Assembly (NCBI GenBank): GCA_964398885.1
Contig: CAYNOU010000005.1
Span: 1 to 64,000 of the forward strand
Length of the DNA stretch: 64,000 nucleotides
From: JAGMCF01 sp964398885
GTDB taxonomy: Bacteria > Cloacimonadota > Cloacimonadia > JGIOTU-2
Direction: 5' to 3'
The notes under the pieces were generated by a model. It was given only the letters and a program-made list of their open reading frames with translations, did not search any database and was not told where the DNA came from. Below are positions 1 through 8,450 of the stretch, piece after piece; the first letter of the stretch is position 1; each line of letters opens with the position of its first letter. The translations under genes were made by a program, and so were the position numbers.

Positions 1-100
1 CAGTCGCAAAGGGCACAAAGGAATAAGGTTTAATATTGTAATTATTTTATAAAAAATCTTAGCGTTCTTTGCGTCTCCTTTGGGTGCTTTGCGGTTAAAA
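1..100. repeat. Inverted pair of TTTGCG/TTTGTG-type elements upstream of porD
   Basis: Bases 58-99 carry a (+) copy of a degenerate element built from repeated TTTGCG units and ending GCTTTGCGGTTAAA, about 27 bases before the porD start. Bases 1-28 read on the (-) strand give a related copy (CCTTTGTGCCCTTTGCG). Similar elements lie before pheT, an exbD and the last gene of the window. No coding sequence is visible in bases 1-125. Function unknown. Confidence 0.5.
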
Positions 101-125
101 AAAAATAAAAAGAAAGGATGTAAAA

Positions 126-431
126 ATGGTTATAAAATTTAGAACTGACGGCAAAGGGGTCAAAATTACTGGCGAAAAAGATATGCCCCCTATGCCTGCC
201 TCGCTTGGATTTATGACATGGAATAAAACTAGCAGCTGGCGTAATGTCCGCCCTGTAATTGATTATGATAAATGTATCAACTGCTTTATCTGCTGGAAAT
301 TCTGCCCAGAACCCGCTATTCGTATTATTGATGAAAAGCCTGTAATTGATTATGATTATTGCAAGGGTTGTATGATGTGTGCAGAAGAATGTCCAAAAGA
401 TGCTATTAAGATGGAAGAGGAGGGAAAATGA
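126..431 (+). CDS. porD: 2-oxoacid:ferredoxin oxidoreductase, delta (ferredoxin-like) subunit
   Basis: This is a 101-residue 2x[4Fe-4S] ferredoxin-like subunit that passes electrons from the catalytic subunits to soluble ferredoxin. Two CxxCxxCxxxCP motifs are visible: C50, C53, C56, C60 and C79, C82, C85, C89. The N-terminal 45 residues match the usual PorD/VorD extension. The start is preceded by AAAGGATG. The gene overlaps porA by four bases (ATGA), so translation is probably coupled, and it is the first gene of a delta-alpha-beta set. Substrate (pyruvate, branched-chain 2-oxoacid or 2-oxoglutarate) cannot be decided from this subunit. No gamma subunit is seen next to it. Confidence 0.9.
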   Translation: MVIKFRTDGKGVKITGEKDMPPMPASLGFMTWNKTSSWRNVRPVIDYDKCINCFICWKFCPEPAIRIIDEKPVIDYDYCKGCMMCAEECPKDAIKMEEEGK

Positions 432-1576
432 AAAAGACACTGTTAGGAAATTATGCGGCTTCCTGGGGGGCCCAACTTTCAAGGGCTCAAGTAATTTCTG
501 CTTATCCAATTACTCCTCAGACCCTAATTGTAGAAAAATTGTCAGAGATTGTTGCAGATGGTAAACTTGATGCTAAATTTATTAAAGTAGAATCAGAGCA
601 TTCAGCAATGTCTGGCTGTATCGGTGCATCCGCTACGGGAGCTAGAGCATACACAGCTACAAGTTCCCAGGGGTTAGCATTGATGCACGAGATGTTACAT
701 TGGGCAGCACTGGCACGTCTACCAATTGTAATGACAAATGTCAATCGTGCTATGGCTCCTGGCTGGTCTATCTGGGCTGACCAGAATGACAGTTTATCAC
801 AACGAGATACAGGTTGGATGCAAATTTATGCTTCAAGCTCTCAAGACATTTTGGATTCAACAATTTTAGCTTATAAAGTTAGCGAGAAATTGCTTTTACC
901 AACATTTATCACTTTTGATGCCTTCTTTCTTTCGCATACTTTAGAAGTTGTTGATATGCCTCCTATTGAAGATGTTGATAAGTTTCTCCCTCCATACAAT
1001 CCAGAATATAAACTTGATGTAAATGACCCACGCTCTTTTGGTGCGCTTACGAGTGAGGAGCACTACTATGAATTTAGATATAAGATGCAAAAAGCAATGG
1101 AGGATGCTATTCCTGTTATTAAAGAAGCTGGTAGGGAATATGAAAAACTTACTGGTCGTTATTATGATTTGATTCATCCATACAGATGTGAAGATGCAGA
1201 TTTGGTTTTAGTAACCTCTGGAACAATTGCAGAAACCACTAATGTTGCAGTTGACGAACTAAGAAAAGAGGGTAAAAAGGTTGGCAATCTTAAAATCCGA
1301 ATAATTCGTCCCTATCCCAAAGAAGATATTCTTAGAGTTATACAAAAGTGTAAGAAGATTGCTGTAATTGACCGAAATATCTCTTGCGGATATCATGGAA
1401 TTTTCGCTCAGGAATTAAAATCTGCTCTTTATAATGAGAAAGAGATTCCTGTCTGGGGATACATTATTGGTCTTGGTGGTAGAGATGTAAAAATTGAGGA
1501 TATAAAAAATATTGCAGATGAGACTCTTAAAAATGATACACCGAGAGATCTAATTTGGAAAGGAGTTAAATTATGA
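428..1576 (+). CDS. porA: 2-oxoacid:ferredoxin oxidoreductase, alpha subunit
   Basis: The 382-residue alpha subunit carries the pyrimidine-binding domain of the thiamine-diphosphate enzyme that oxidatively decarboxylates 2-oxoacids with CoA and reduces ferredoxin. The family motif YPITPQT lies near residue 26. A domain-II Rossmann-like segment starts around residue 255 (VTSGTIAETTNVAVDEL). Length is normal for a separate alpha subunit. It overlaps porD (ATGA) upstream and porB (ATGA) downstream, so the three are one translationally coupled unit. The enzyme works in the cytoplasm and is typical of anaerobic fermentative metabolism. Confidence 0.92.
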   Translation: MKKTLLGNYAASWGAQLSRAQVISAYPITPQTLIVEKLSEIVADGKLDAKFIKVESEHSAMSGCIGASATGARAYTATSSQGLALMHEMLHWAALARLPIVMTNVNRAMAPGWSIWADQNDSLSQRDTGWMQIYASSSQDILDSTILAYKVSEKLLLPTFITFDAFFLSHTLEVVDMPPIEDVDKFLPPYNPEYKLDVNDPRSFGALTSEEHYYEFRYKMQKAMEDAIPVIKEAGREYEKLTGRYYDLIHPYRCEDADLVLVTSGTIAETTNVAVDELRKEGKKVGNLKIRIIRPYPKEDILRVIQKCKKIAVIDRNISCGYHGIFAQELKSALYNEKEIPVWGYIIGLGGRDVKIEDIKNIADETLKNDTPRDLIWKGVKL

Positions 1577-3552
1577 AATTAACAATTCCAGAACGGGAAA
1601 TAATGCAACCTGGTCATCTTGCCTGTCAGGGTTGTGGCGGTTCACTGGCGATGCGATATGCCCTAAAGGTTTTTGGCAAGGATACGATTTTAACAATTCC
1701 AGCTTGCTGCTGGTCTGTTATTGATGGCCCTTTTCCGTATACTGCTGTTGGAGTTCCGCTTTTTCATACAGCATTTGAAACAGCTGCTATTATGGCATCT
1801 GGCATAAAAGCAGGTTTGGATATTCAAGGTAAAACATCAACTAATGTAATTGCATGGGCTGGTGATGGCGGTACTTTTGATATCGGAATTGCATCTCTTT
1901 CTGGTGCTGCAGAAAGAAATGATGATATTACATATATTTGCTATGATAATGAAGCATATATGAATTGCTTATCTCTTGATTCTCTTATTATGACTAAGAA
2001 TGGTCTTAAAAAAATAACTGAAGTAAAATTAGGAGAAGAAGTTTATGCATATAATCAAAAAACAGGAGAGCTTACACTAAAGAAATGCATTGGCATTTTT
2101 GACAATGGTGTAAAGAAGGTTTTTGAGGTTAACACATTACATCATACTATAAAAGCTACTTCAAATCACCCATTCTTAGTGTTGAAAAGAAATGGACGTG
2201 GCAAAAAATCTTACTTTGTATGGAAAGAACTGAAAGATTTAATGGAAGATAATGAGATTGTGGTTCTCAAGAAACTCATGCCAGGAAAGGGTTTCAAGTT
2301 TAACCCAATAAAACTTTCTAAGAAAGGAGATTATAAAGTAAATAAGATAAATGAAATAGAAATTCCAGAAGCCAGTTCTGAAAATCTTATGGAATTATTA
2401 GGATTATATGTTGGAGATGGCTGGGTCAGACCTCAAAAAGCAGAAGTCGGATTTGCCCTTCCCAAAAATTCAAAAGGAAGTGAAAAATTAATCTCTCTTT
2501 ACAAGGAAGTATTTAATCAAAATTTAGTTCAAAAAGATGAATCTTATATCTATGTTTATTCTGTTAACTTAGCAAAATTCATTGATTCTCTCGGTTTTGA
2601 AAAAGGAGCAAAAAATAAAATTATTCCTGCTTGGGTTTTTACATTACCAGAGCATGAAAAAGAAGCTTTTGTTAGAGGATTGATGTTATCCGATGGTTAC
2701 AAATTTAAAAATAGCAACAGATATGTCTCTGCAAGTTATGATTTACTAAGAACCTTAAGATTATTATTGCAGACAATAGGATATCAGGTTGGAAAGATTC
2801 ATCAGCAGACCAAGAAAAAAGGAACTCTTTGTGTATATAGACAATTATTAGAAGATTCTACTTACGGTTATATTAGTTTTAGCAAAAAGAAAAAACCAAA
2901 TATTTCAAAATATCTTTCTCAATTAAAACAAAGAGATTTTTTAGCAGACAATGAGTATTTCAGCACTGAAAAGGTAACTTCAATAAAGTTTATTAAAGAA
3001 GAGCCAACCTTAGATTTAAGAGTTGAGGGAGAACATAATTTTATTGCTGATGGAATCGTTGTTCATAATACTGGAATTCAGCGAAGTTCTGCAACTCCAC
3101 ACGGTGCATGGACAACAACTACACCTGTTAAACATTATAAAAAAGGGCGCAAGAAAAATATTGTAGAAATAATGGCAGCTCATAGAGTTCCTTATACTGC
3201 TACTGCTTCTGTAGGTTATCCTGAGGATTTTATAAAGAAGCTAAAAAAAGCTAAAGAAACAAGAGGATTTAAGTTTTTACATGTTCTTGCTCCCTGTCCA
3301 ACTGGCTGGAAATCCGACCCAAAATATACTGTTAAACTAGCCAAACTTGCTGTGCAGACAGATGTTTTTCCTCTTTATGAAGTAGAAGATGGAATACATT
3401 ATAGACAAACAATTAAGGTTAAAGAAAGAAAGCTTGTAACCGAATATTTTAAATATCAAGGTAGATTCAAACATCTTAAAGAGGAAGAAGTTGAGTTTAT
3501 TCAGAAAAAAATTGATGAGGATTATAAAATACTACTAAAGAAATTTCAGTAG
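1573..3552 (+). CDS. porB: 2-oxoacid:ferredoxin oxidoreductase, beta subunit, interrupted by an intein
   Basis: The 659-residue precursor has an N-extein of 131 residues, an intein of 368 and a C-extein of 160. Splicing would give a 291-residue beta subunit of normal length. The N-extein has the iron-sulphur CQGCG motif (C18, C21), further cysteines at 45-46, and the ThDP/Mg motif WAGDGG (95-100) leading to DNEAYMN (125-131). The C-extein resumes exactly with TGIQRSSATP, restoring the family signature YMNTGIQRS. APCPTGW in the C-extein supplies another conserved cysteine. Without splicing the cofactor site would be destroyed, so activity should depend on the intein. A strong terminator follows at 3679-3706. 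Confidence 0.92.
   Translation: MKLTIPEREIMQPGHLACQGCGGSLAMRYALKVFGKDTILTIPACCWSVIDGPFPYTAVGVPLFHTAFETAAIMASGIKAGLDIQGKTSTNVIAWAGDGGTFDIGIASLSGAAERNDDITYICYDNEAYMNCLSLDSLIMTKNGLKKITEVKLGEEVYAYNQKTGELTLKKCIGIFDNGVKKVFEVNTLHHTIKATSNHPFLVLKRNGRGKKSYFVWKELKDLMEDNEIVVLKKLMPGKGFKFNPIKLSKKGDYKVNKINEIEIPEASSENLMELLGLYVGDGWVRPQKAEVGFALPKNSKGSEKLISLYKEVFNQNLVQKDESYIYVYSVNLAKFIDSLGFEKGAKNKIIPAWVFTLPEHEKEAFVRGLMLSDGYKFKNSNRYVSASYDLLRTLRLLLQTIGYQVGKIHQQTKKKGTLCVYRQLLEDSTYGYISFSKKKKPNISKYLSQLKQRDFLADNEYFSTEKVTSIKFIKEEPTLDLRVEGEHNFIADGIVVHNTGIQRSSATPHGAWTTTTPVKHYKKGRKKNIVEIMAAHRVPYTATASVGYPEDFIKKLKKAKETRGFKFLHVLAPCPTGWKSDPKYTVKLAKLAVQTDVFPLYEVEDGIHYRQTIKVKERKLVTEYFKYQGRFKHLKEEEVEFIQKKIDEDYKILLKKFQ
1966..3069 (+). 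other. Intein with LAGLIDADG homing endonuclease in PorB
   Basis: Precursor residues 132-499. Residue 1 is Cys (CLSLDSLIMT, block A). Block B has TSNH (T196, H199). The C-terminal blocks end in penultimate His498 and terminal Asn499 (GIVVHN), and the +1 residue is Thr. Two dodecapeptide motifs mark a DOD endonuclease: LLGLYVGDG (275-283, Asp282) and FVRGLMLSDG (366-375, Asp374). All splicing and endonuclease residues I can identify are present, so it looks competent for both splicing and homing. It sits between Asn131 and Thr500 of the host, inside the ThDP/Mg-binding motif. Confidence 0.95.
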
Positions 3553-3610
3553 CCCAATTAATCAGGTTATAAAAATTAGATTCTTTAATTTCACAAAATG
3601 TAAAAAGTTC

Positions 3611-3640
3611 TTGACAAGGAAAATTTAAAATTTATATAGT
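3611..3640 (+). promoter_or_regulatory. Sigma-70-like promoter downstream of porB
   Basis: TTGACA at 3611-3616 and TATAGT at 3635-3640 are separated by 18 bases. It points at a stretch of about 60 bases that contains no reading frame and ends in a strong terminator, so it may drive a small RNA. Confidence 0.5.
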
Positions 3641-3646
3641 GTAATT

Positions 3647-3706
3647 CCTCATAATTCCCTCCTTTACTCTACTAAAGGGAGCCGCCTCCCCGGCGGCTCT
3701 TTTTTT
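3647..3706 (+). ncRNA. Candidate small RNA ending in an intrinsic terminator
   Basis: A transcript starting near 3647 from the promoter above would contain a C/U-rich single-stranded start with CCCTCC (complementary to a Shine-Dalgarno sequence). It would then have a small hairpin CCTTTA/TAAAGG (3661-3666, 3673-3678) and the terminator. It may equally be just the 3' end of the por transcript next to a fortuitous promoter. Confidence 0.35.
3679..3706 (+). terminator. Intrinsic terminator after porDAB
   Basis: A perfect 8-bp GC-rich stem GAGCCGCC / GGCGGCTC (3679-3686, 3692-3699) with loop TCCCC is followed by seven T. It separates porB from the convergent comEC, whose stop lies seven bases further on. 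Confidence 0.9.
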
Positions 3707-3712
3707 ATACAC

Positions 3713-6124
3713 CTATATATCTGGAATAAAGACTTCCTTATTAGAAAGTATAGTTTTGATTCTTAAATCGTTTCCATCTGAAGAAAAAATAATCGCACCA
3801 TCTTCGTCTGTGCGGAAAAATCTTACATTATGACTTTGTAATCTACCCAATGCTTTTGTGCTGGGCAATCCATAACGATTATATTTACCAACAGAAATTG
3901 CTCCAAAATCTGGAGAAGTTAATTCTAAAAATTTATCTGTAGAAGAAGTGTTGCTTCCATGATGGCAAACCTTCAATACATCAATATCTAACCCTTTCTC
4001 ATATTTCTCACAAAGATAGAATTCAACTTCTTTTTCAGCATCACCAGTAAGGAGGAATGAAAAATTTTTATACTCGCATTTTAGGACTATAGAATAATTG
4101 TTGATGTTTTTACTTGAAAATCCAGAATATGGGGAAAGCAATTTAATCCTCATCCTGGGAAACTCATCAAAGACACGCAGTGTGTCCGCATAAATAATTT
4201 TAATATTCTTATCTTTTATCTTTTTACATAGATTATGGTAAAGTAAAGAATTATATTCACACTTTGGCATCAAAACCGATTTGACTTTTATCTTATCTAA
4301 AAGATAATTTGCTCCGCCTATATGGTCTGCATGTGGATGAGTAAGAACAAGCAAATCAAGCTTTCTAATTTGTTTTCCTTGCAAGAAAGGCACAACTACT
4401 TTTTCTCCAAAATCAATCTTGTTTGTCTTATCTCCTGTGTCTATCAATATGCTTTTTCTGGAGGGTGTCTGCAGATAAATTGCATCTCCAGTGCGAACAT
4501 CAAGAACCGTTAGTTCAATTTTAGGCGAGTATAAAAGTGCTGGCAGGAAAACTATACTTAAAATAACAAAGGCTGAACCTATGATATAGCTAACTTTTCT
4601 GAAGATTCTGTCTTTCTCTTTCCATATTAGAATCAAACAGATTAAGATTGAAAAGATACCAAAAACTTGCCACTTTTCAAAATTCAAAAAATCAAAGAGC
4701 AGAATTTTCCGGCTGCTGACTAAATGTGAAATTGCAAAAAGAATGTTAAGCAAAAATTTGTTTGCTGCTACATAATATACATTTATACCGGCAATTGGAA
4801 AGAATATAGTTAGAATTGACAAAGGCAGGATGACTGAAATAAGTGGAATCGCTACGACATTTGCCAATATCCCACCAAAAGCAATCTTATGAAAATAATA
4901 TACTGTAAGTGGAGAAAGCAGTAATTGAACTACAAAGCTAATTGCCATAAGATTCAAAAGCCAGTAAGGTAGTGCCCATCTTCCCTTCAGCCTATATAAA
5001 ATTTTGGCAAAGATAGGATAGACAACCAAAATAGCAAATACCGAAAGAAACGAAAACTGAAATCCAACACTGAAAATCTGCTGGGGATTAATCAACAAGA
5101 TTATAAAGCCAGCAGCAAATAGGATGTTTACACTATCCCCTTTCCGTTGTATAATTTTCGTAATTAAGAGAAGGCTAATCATAATTACAGCGCGCTGAAC
5201 TGAAGGGGCTGAATGCGAAAGCAAAACATAATAGAAAAGTACCAGGATGGTAAAAATTCTCGCTAAGTTTCGTTTCCGAATTATTACTTGCAAAAGTGTA
5301 AGAATAATTACAGCAATTACTCCTGTGTGAAGACCACTAACAGCCAAGATATGGCTCAAACCCGAATTTGCAAAATCTTCTTTAATATTTTTATCTAAAG
5401 CTTGTTTCTCGCCTAAAAGGATTGCTTTGAGAAATCCTGCCTCTTTTTGTGGAAATAGATTTTCAATACGGTTTCGTAACCATTTCCTTGGTTTGATTAT
5501 TAGAACAGAATAGAGGTTTTGCTGACCACTCTTTATTTTTATAGATTTAGAATAAAAAAAAGTAGTAGCATAAATACTCTTGCTTTCTAAATATTCTTTG
5601 TAATTGAAACTGTAAGGATTATTATTAGGATATGGTTCTTGCAGTTTACCATAGAAGAAAATGTGGTCACCATAGTTAGCGTTCAATTGTCCAATAACTG
5701 TAGCGGAAAACTTACCAGAAACAGAGATTTGCTCAATTTTTTGGAGAGATAATATAAGTCTTGTTTGACTTGCAGAAGGAATTGGTTCACCTCGTTGTCC
5801 CCGATCTAATCAGGGACTACTGGGTTCATCAAGGATACGAGCTGATATATGTAATTTCTGTTCTCCTAATTCATTAGTTATTTGTGAAATATGGTTTTTG
5901 GGACGAAGTGTTGAAAGAGAGAAGCGGAATGCACCAAAAGAAAGAACGAGTAAAAATAGTAAAAAAATTGGTTTAAATCTAAAAATTATAAGGGTTAAAA
6001 AACAACAAAGAAAAAAGATGAAATATATCCAAAAAGAAAGGTATAAAATATGACAAATTACTATGCCAAGAGCAAAGAATGTTGTAATCAGAATGAAAGG
6101 TTTATTTGAGATTTTCTCTACCAT
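3713..6124 (-). pseudogene. comEC: ComEC/Rec2 DNA-uptake channel, interrupted by an in-frame TGA
   Basis: Reading from 6124 to 3713 gives one continuous frame of about 803 codons broken by a single TGA at 5810-5812. The N-terminal piece (104 residues) has several membrane helices and ends in the OB-like segment. The remaining frame has the ComEC competence core with the signature HILAVSGLHTG, about ten membrane segments, and a C-terminal metallo-beta-lactamase domain (LTHPHADHIGG, LTGDAE, CHHGSN). ComEC is the inner-membrane channel for incoming single-stranded DNA. The stop lies inside a palindromic repeat (5797-5817). Codons after it stay open, so this is a recent lesion, or the piece restarting at the internal ATG 5686 (657 residues) is made alone. 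Confidence 0.85.
5797..5817. repeat. CCCGAT-type palindrome inside comEC
   Basis: GTCCCCGAT-3 bases-ATCAGGGAC forms 9-bp arms with one mismatch, at base 5812. That mismatch is the first base of the comEC TGA stop: the perfect palindrome would give CGA (Arg) and an open frame. A close relative lies at 39520-39540. Confidence 0.75.
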
Positions 6125-6192
6125 TATATTTAGTAAAATGGTGAATTTGTTAACCAGTAAACTGGTTACTAATTTACAAGTTTACCAATTTA

Positions 6193-6240
6193 CCCCGTGA
6201 AATAAATCAAAGATTTAATGCGAAGCATTATTTCACGGGG
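6193..6240. repeat. CCCCGTG palindrome overlapping the dxr 3' end
   Basis: A perfect 13-bp inverted repeat (CCCCGTGAAATAA / TTATTTCACGGGG, 6193-6205 and 6228-6240) with a 22-base loop. The right arm encodes the last residues and the TAA of dxr. It belongs to the same family as 7426-7458, 28748-28822 and 51676-51716. Confidence 0.8.
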
Positions 6241-7382
6241 TGAACTGATTTACTAAAAATCTCTTTTTTTACTTCTTTATCAATAGCCAAAATTGTTTTT
6301 AAGTCTGGATTTAAGATATTTTCCGACTTAGATATGTAGTTATCTACAATTTTATAAATATCAATAAATTTAATTTTCTCATTTAAAAACAACGAAACCG
6401 CAGCTTCATTGGCAGCATTAAAGACGGTTGGCATAATCCCACCAGTTTTTCCAACCCAATAAGCAATTTTTATTAAAGGGAATTTTTGGTAATTAACTTC
6501 TTGAAAAGTCAGATTTGGTAAAGTTGCGATGTCAGTAAATTTCGCTGCTGTGGAAATTCTTTCTGGATATGAAAAGGCAAATTGGATTGGAATTTTCATA
6601 TCCGGATAGCTGAGTTGAGCCAGGATAGAACCATCTATGAATTCTACTAATGAATGAATAATAGATTGAGGATGAATTACCACCTCAATCTGTGCATATT
6701 TCAAACCAAAGAGGTGATGAGCTTCAATAACCTCCAAACCCTTATTAGCCATTGTTGCAGAATCAACTGTAATTTTATTTCCCATTTTCCATGTAGGATG
6801 CTGAAGGGTATCTTTAATTGTAATTTTATTAAAATTTTTCAACTCCCAATTATTGAATGGACCTCCTGATGCTGTAAGGATTATTTTTCTTACCTGGGAT
6901 GACAGAGAATTTCCAAGCAAACACTGCATAATGGCACTATGCTCACTGTCTACCGGAATTAAGTTGCAATTATTCTCTTGAACAATTTTCATTATGATAT
7001 CGCCAGCCATTACCAATGATTCTTTATTTGCCAGTGCAATATCGTGTCCACTCTGCAGTCCCGCAACCGTATATTTAAGGCCAGCCGAACCAACCACTGC
7101 ATTTAGCAAAATATCATAATCCAGTCTATTCAAAATCTCCAATAATTCATTTTCCCCAAAATAGATCCTTTTATCTGTGTTTATTTTTGACTTTACGCCT
7201 TCATTTGTAATTATTAAATTTGGAATTTTTAATTGTTCTGCATACTTTAATAAATTTTTGTAGTCATTATGAGCAGTTGCCAACACAATCTGAAACCTGT
7301 CTGAATGCCTTTTGACAACTTCTATGGTTGACCTGCCGATTGAGCCTGTTGCTCCTAAAAGTGCGATTTTCTTTCGTGACAT
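6228..7382 (-). CDS. dxr: 1-deoxy-D-xylulose 5-phosphate reductoisomerase
   Basis: This 384-residue cytoplasmic enzyme converts DXP to 2-C-methyl-D-erythritol 4-phosphate with NADPH, the committed step of the MEP isoprenoid pathway. Visible are the N-terminal NADPH motif GATGSIGRST, the metal/substrate motif DSEHSAI, the flexible-loop region ASGGPF and the catalytic segment KITVDSATMANKGLE. Length is typical. It lies downstream of uppS and cdsA, so isoprenoid-carrier and phospholipid genes are grouped. Its last codons (HPVK, stop) are encoded by a palindromic repeat, so the native C-terminus may have been altered. Confidence 0.95.
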   Translation of the reverse strand: MSRKKIALLGATGSIGRSTIEVVKRHSDRFQIVLATAHNDYKNLLKYAEQLKIPNLIITNEGVKSKINTDKRIYFGENELLEILNRLDYDILLNAVVGSAGLKYTVAGLQSGHDIALANKESLVMAGDIIMKIVQENNCNLIPVDSEHSAIMQCLLGNSLSSQVRKIILTASGGPFNNWELKNFNKITIKDTLQHPTWKMGNKITVDSATMANKGLEVIEAHHLFGLKYAQIEVVIHPQSIIHSLVEFIDGSILAQLSYPDMKIPIQFAFSYPERISTAAKFTDIATLPNLTFQEVNYQKFPLIKIAYWVGKTGGIMPTVFNAANEAAVSLFLNEKIKFIDIYKIVDNYISKSENILNPDLKTILAIDKEVKKEIFSKSVHPVK

Positions 7383-7628
7383 TTTTAAACCTTATTTTGA
7401 AGAGTTGAATTTTAACACTGATTCACCCCGTGTCCAGATGTATCGGGATTACACGGGGTAAACACCGAATATCACCGAGAATTATATTTAATTATTATTC
7501 AGCTTGCCCCGCCTGCCCTGTGAAATTTCTTCCTATTTCACCGGGGTTAAATCTTTATTATTTAATGGGGTGCTTTTCGGCCTGCCTGGCGTAGCCTTGG
7601 CGAAGACAGGTGATTAATCTATCCATTA
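7383..7628. repeat. Intergenic palindrome cluster between cdsA and dxr
   Basis: The 246-base gap has no gene. It holds a CCCCGTGT / ACACGGGG inverted repeat (7426-7433, 7451-7458) and a degenerate second copy near 7505-7555 with a GTGAAA / TTTCAC stem. A third palindromic segment near 7580-7612 (CCTGCCTGG...GAAGACAGG) completes the cluster. The outer arms match the dxr-end repeat, while the central segment differs. Confidence 0.65.
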
Positions 7629-8447
7629 TTACCTGATAAAACTAAAATAGAAGTACAAAAACGGTGCACTTATCATCAAACTATCAAATCTATCTAAGAT
7701 TCCACCGTGTCCAGGAAGTAGTTTAGAGGTGTCTTTTACCTGAAAATCCCTTTTTAGATTGGACTCCATTAAGTCACCAAGTTGTCCTATAATACCGACT
7801 ATTATTCCACATGCGATTATATCTTTACAGTTGGGAAGAAGGCGAAAGTTCCAGATAGCACTTATGAGTAAATTCAGCATAAAAGCAAATACAAAAGCCG
7901 AAATTATCCCGGCTATAAATCCTTCAGCAGATTTTTCTCTACTTGCTTTAAAAATATTGCGATGGCTGCCAAACTTTTCACCAATAAAATAGGCAGCTGT
8001 ATCAGTTATCCAGACTAAAACCATTAGGAATATTAAGAGTATATTTCCATACTTTAAGGTACTAATAAGGAACAAAAATTCTAAAAGCAAGGGGATATAC
8101 AACAATGCAAAGATAGTGTATGAAACTTTTTCTGTTGATTGTTTAATATTATTTGAGAAGACATCATAAGTAATGATTAAAATGAAGGTTAAAATATACA
8201 CGAATATGAGATTATTCAATCCAATAAAAAAGATATACCAGTTTATAAAAAGTGATACGACTATAATAATAGGAAGATTTATTTGAATTTTTTTCTTTTG
8301 TTTAGCAAGCACACAAAATTCTCTTACACCCAGAATAGAAATTATACTAATAAGGATTTGAAGATAAATGCCGCCGAACCAGGCGCATATTAATAAGACA
8401 GGTCCAAAACAAAAGGCACATAAAGTTCTTATAGCAATGGGTCTCAT
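7629..8447 (-). CDS. cdsA: Phosphatidate cytidylyltransferase (CDP-diglyceride synthase)
   Basis: This 272-residue inner-membrane enzyme makes CDP-diacylglycerol from phosphatidate and CTP for phospholipid synthesis. It has about eight hydrophobic segments and the family signature near the C-terminus: SNLKRDFQVKDTS followed by LLPGHGGILDRFDS. Length is normal. It begins three bases after the uppS stop, so the two are co-transcribed, as in many bacteria. A gap full of palindromic repeats follows before dxr. Confidence 0.93.
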   Translation of the reverse strand: MRPIAIRTLCAFCFGPVLLICAWFGGIYLQILISIISILGVREFCVLAKQKKKIQINLPIIIVVSLFINWYIFFIGLNNLIFVYILTFILIITYDVFSNNIKQSTEKVSYTIFALLYIPLLLEFLFLISTLKYGNILLIFLMVLVWITDTAAYFIGEKFGSHRNIFKASREKSAEGFIAGIISAFVFAFMLNLLISAIWNFRLLPNCKDIIACGIIVGIIGQLGDLMESNLKRDFQVKDTSKLLPGHGGILDRFDSLMISAPFLYFYFSFIR

Positions 8448-8450
8448 ATT

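Noticed and set aside
1966..3069. A frameshift or domain fusion instead of an intein
   Set aside because: All splicing blocks and the exact extein rejoining fit an intein; the frame is continuous.
5797..6124. TGA in comEC as a reassigned sense codon
   Set aside because: TGA ends several intact genes here (porD, RAYT, the PAS/GAF response regulator), so it is a normal stop in this genome.
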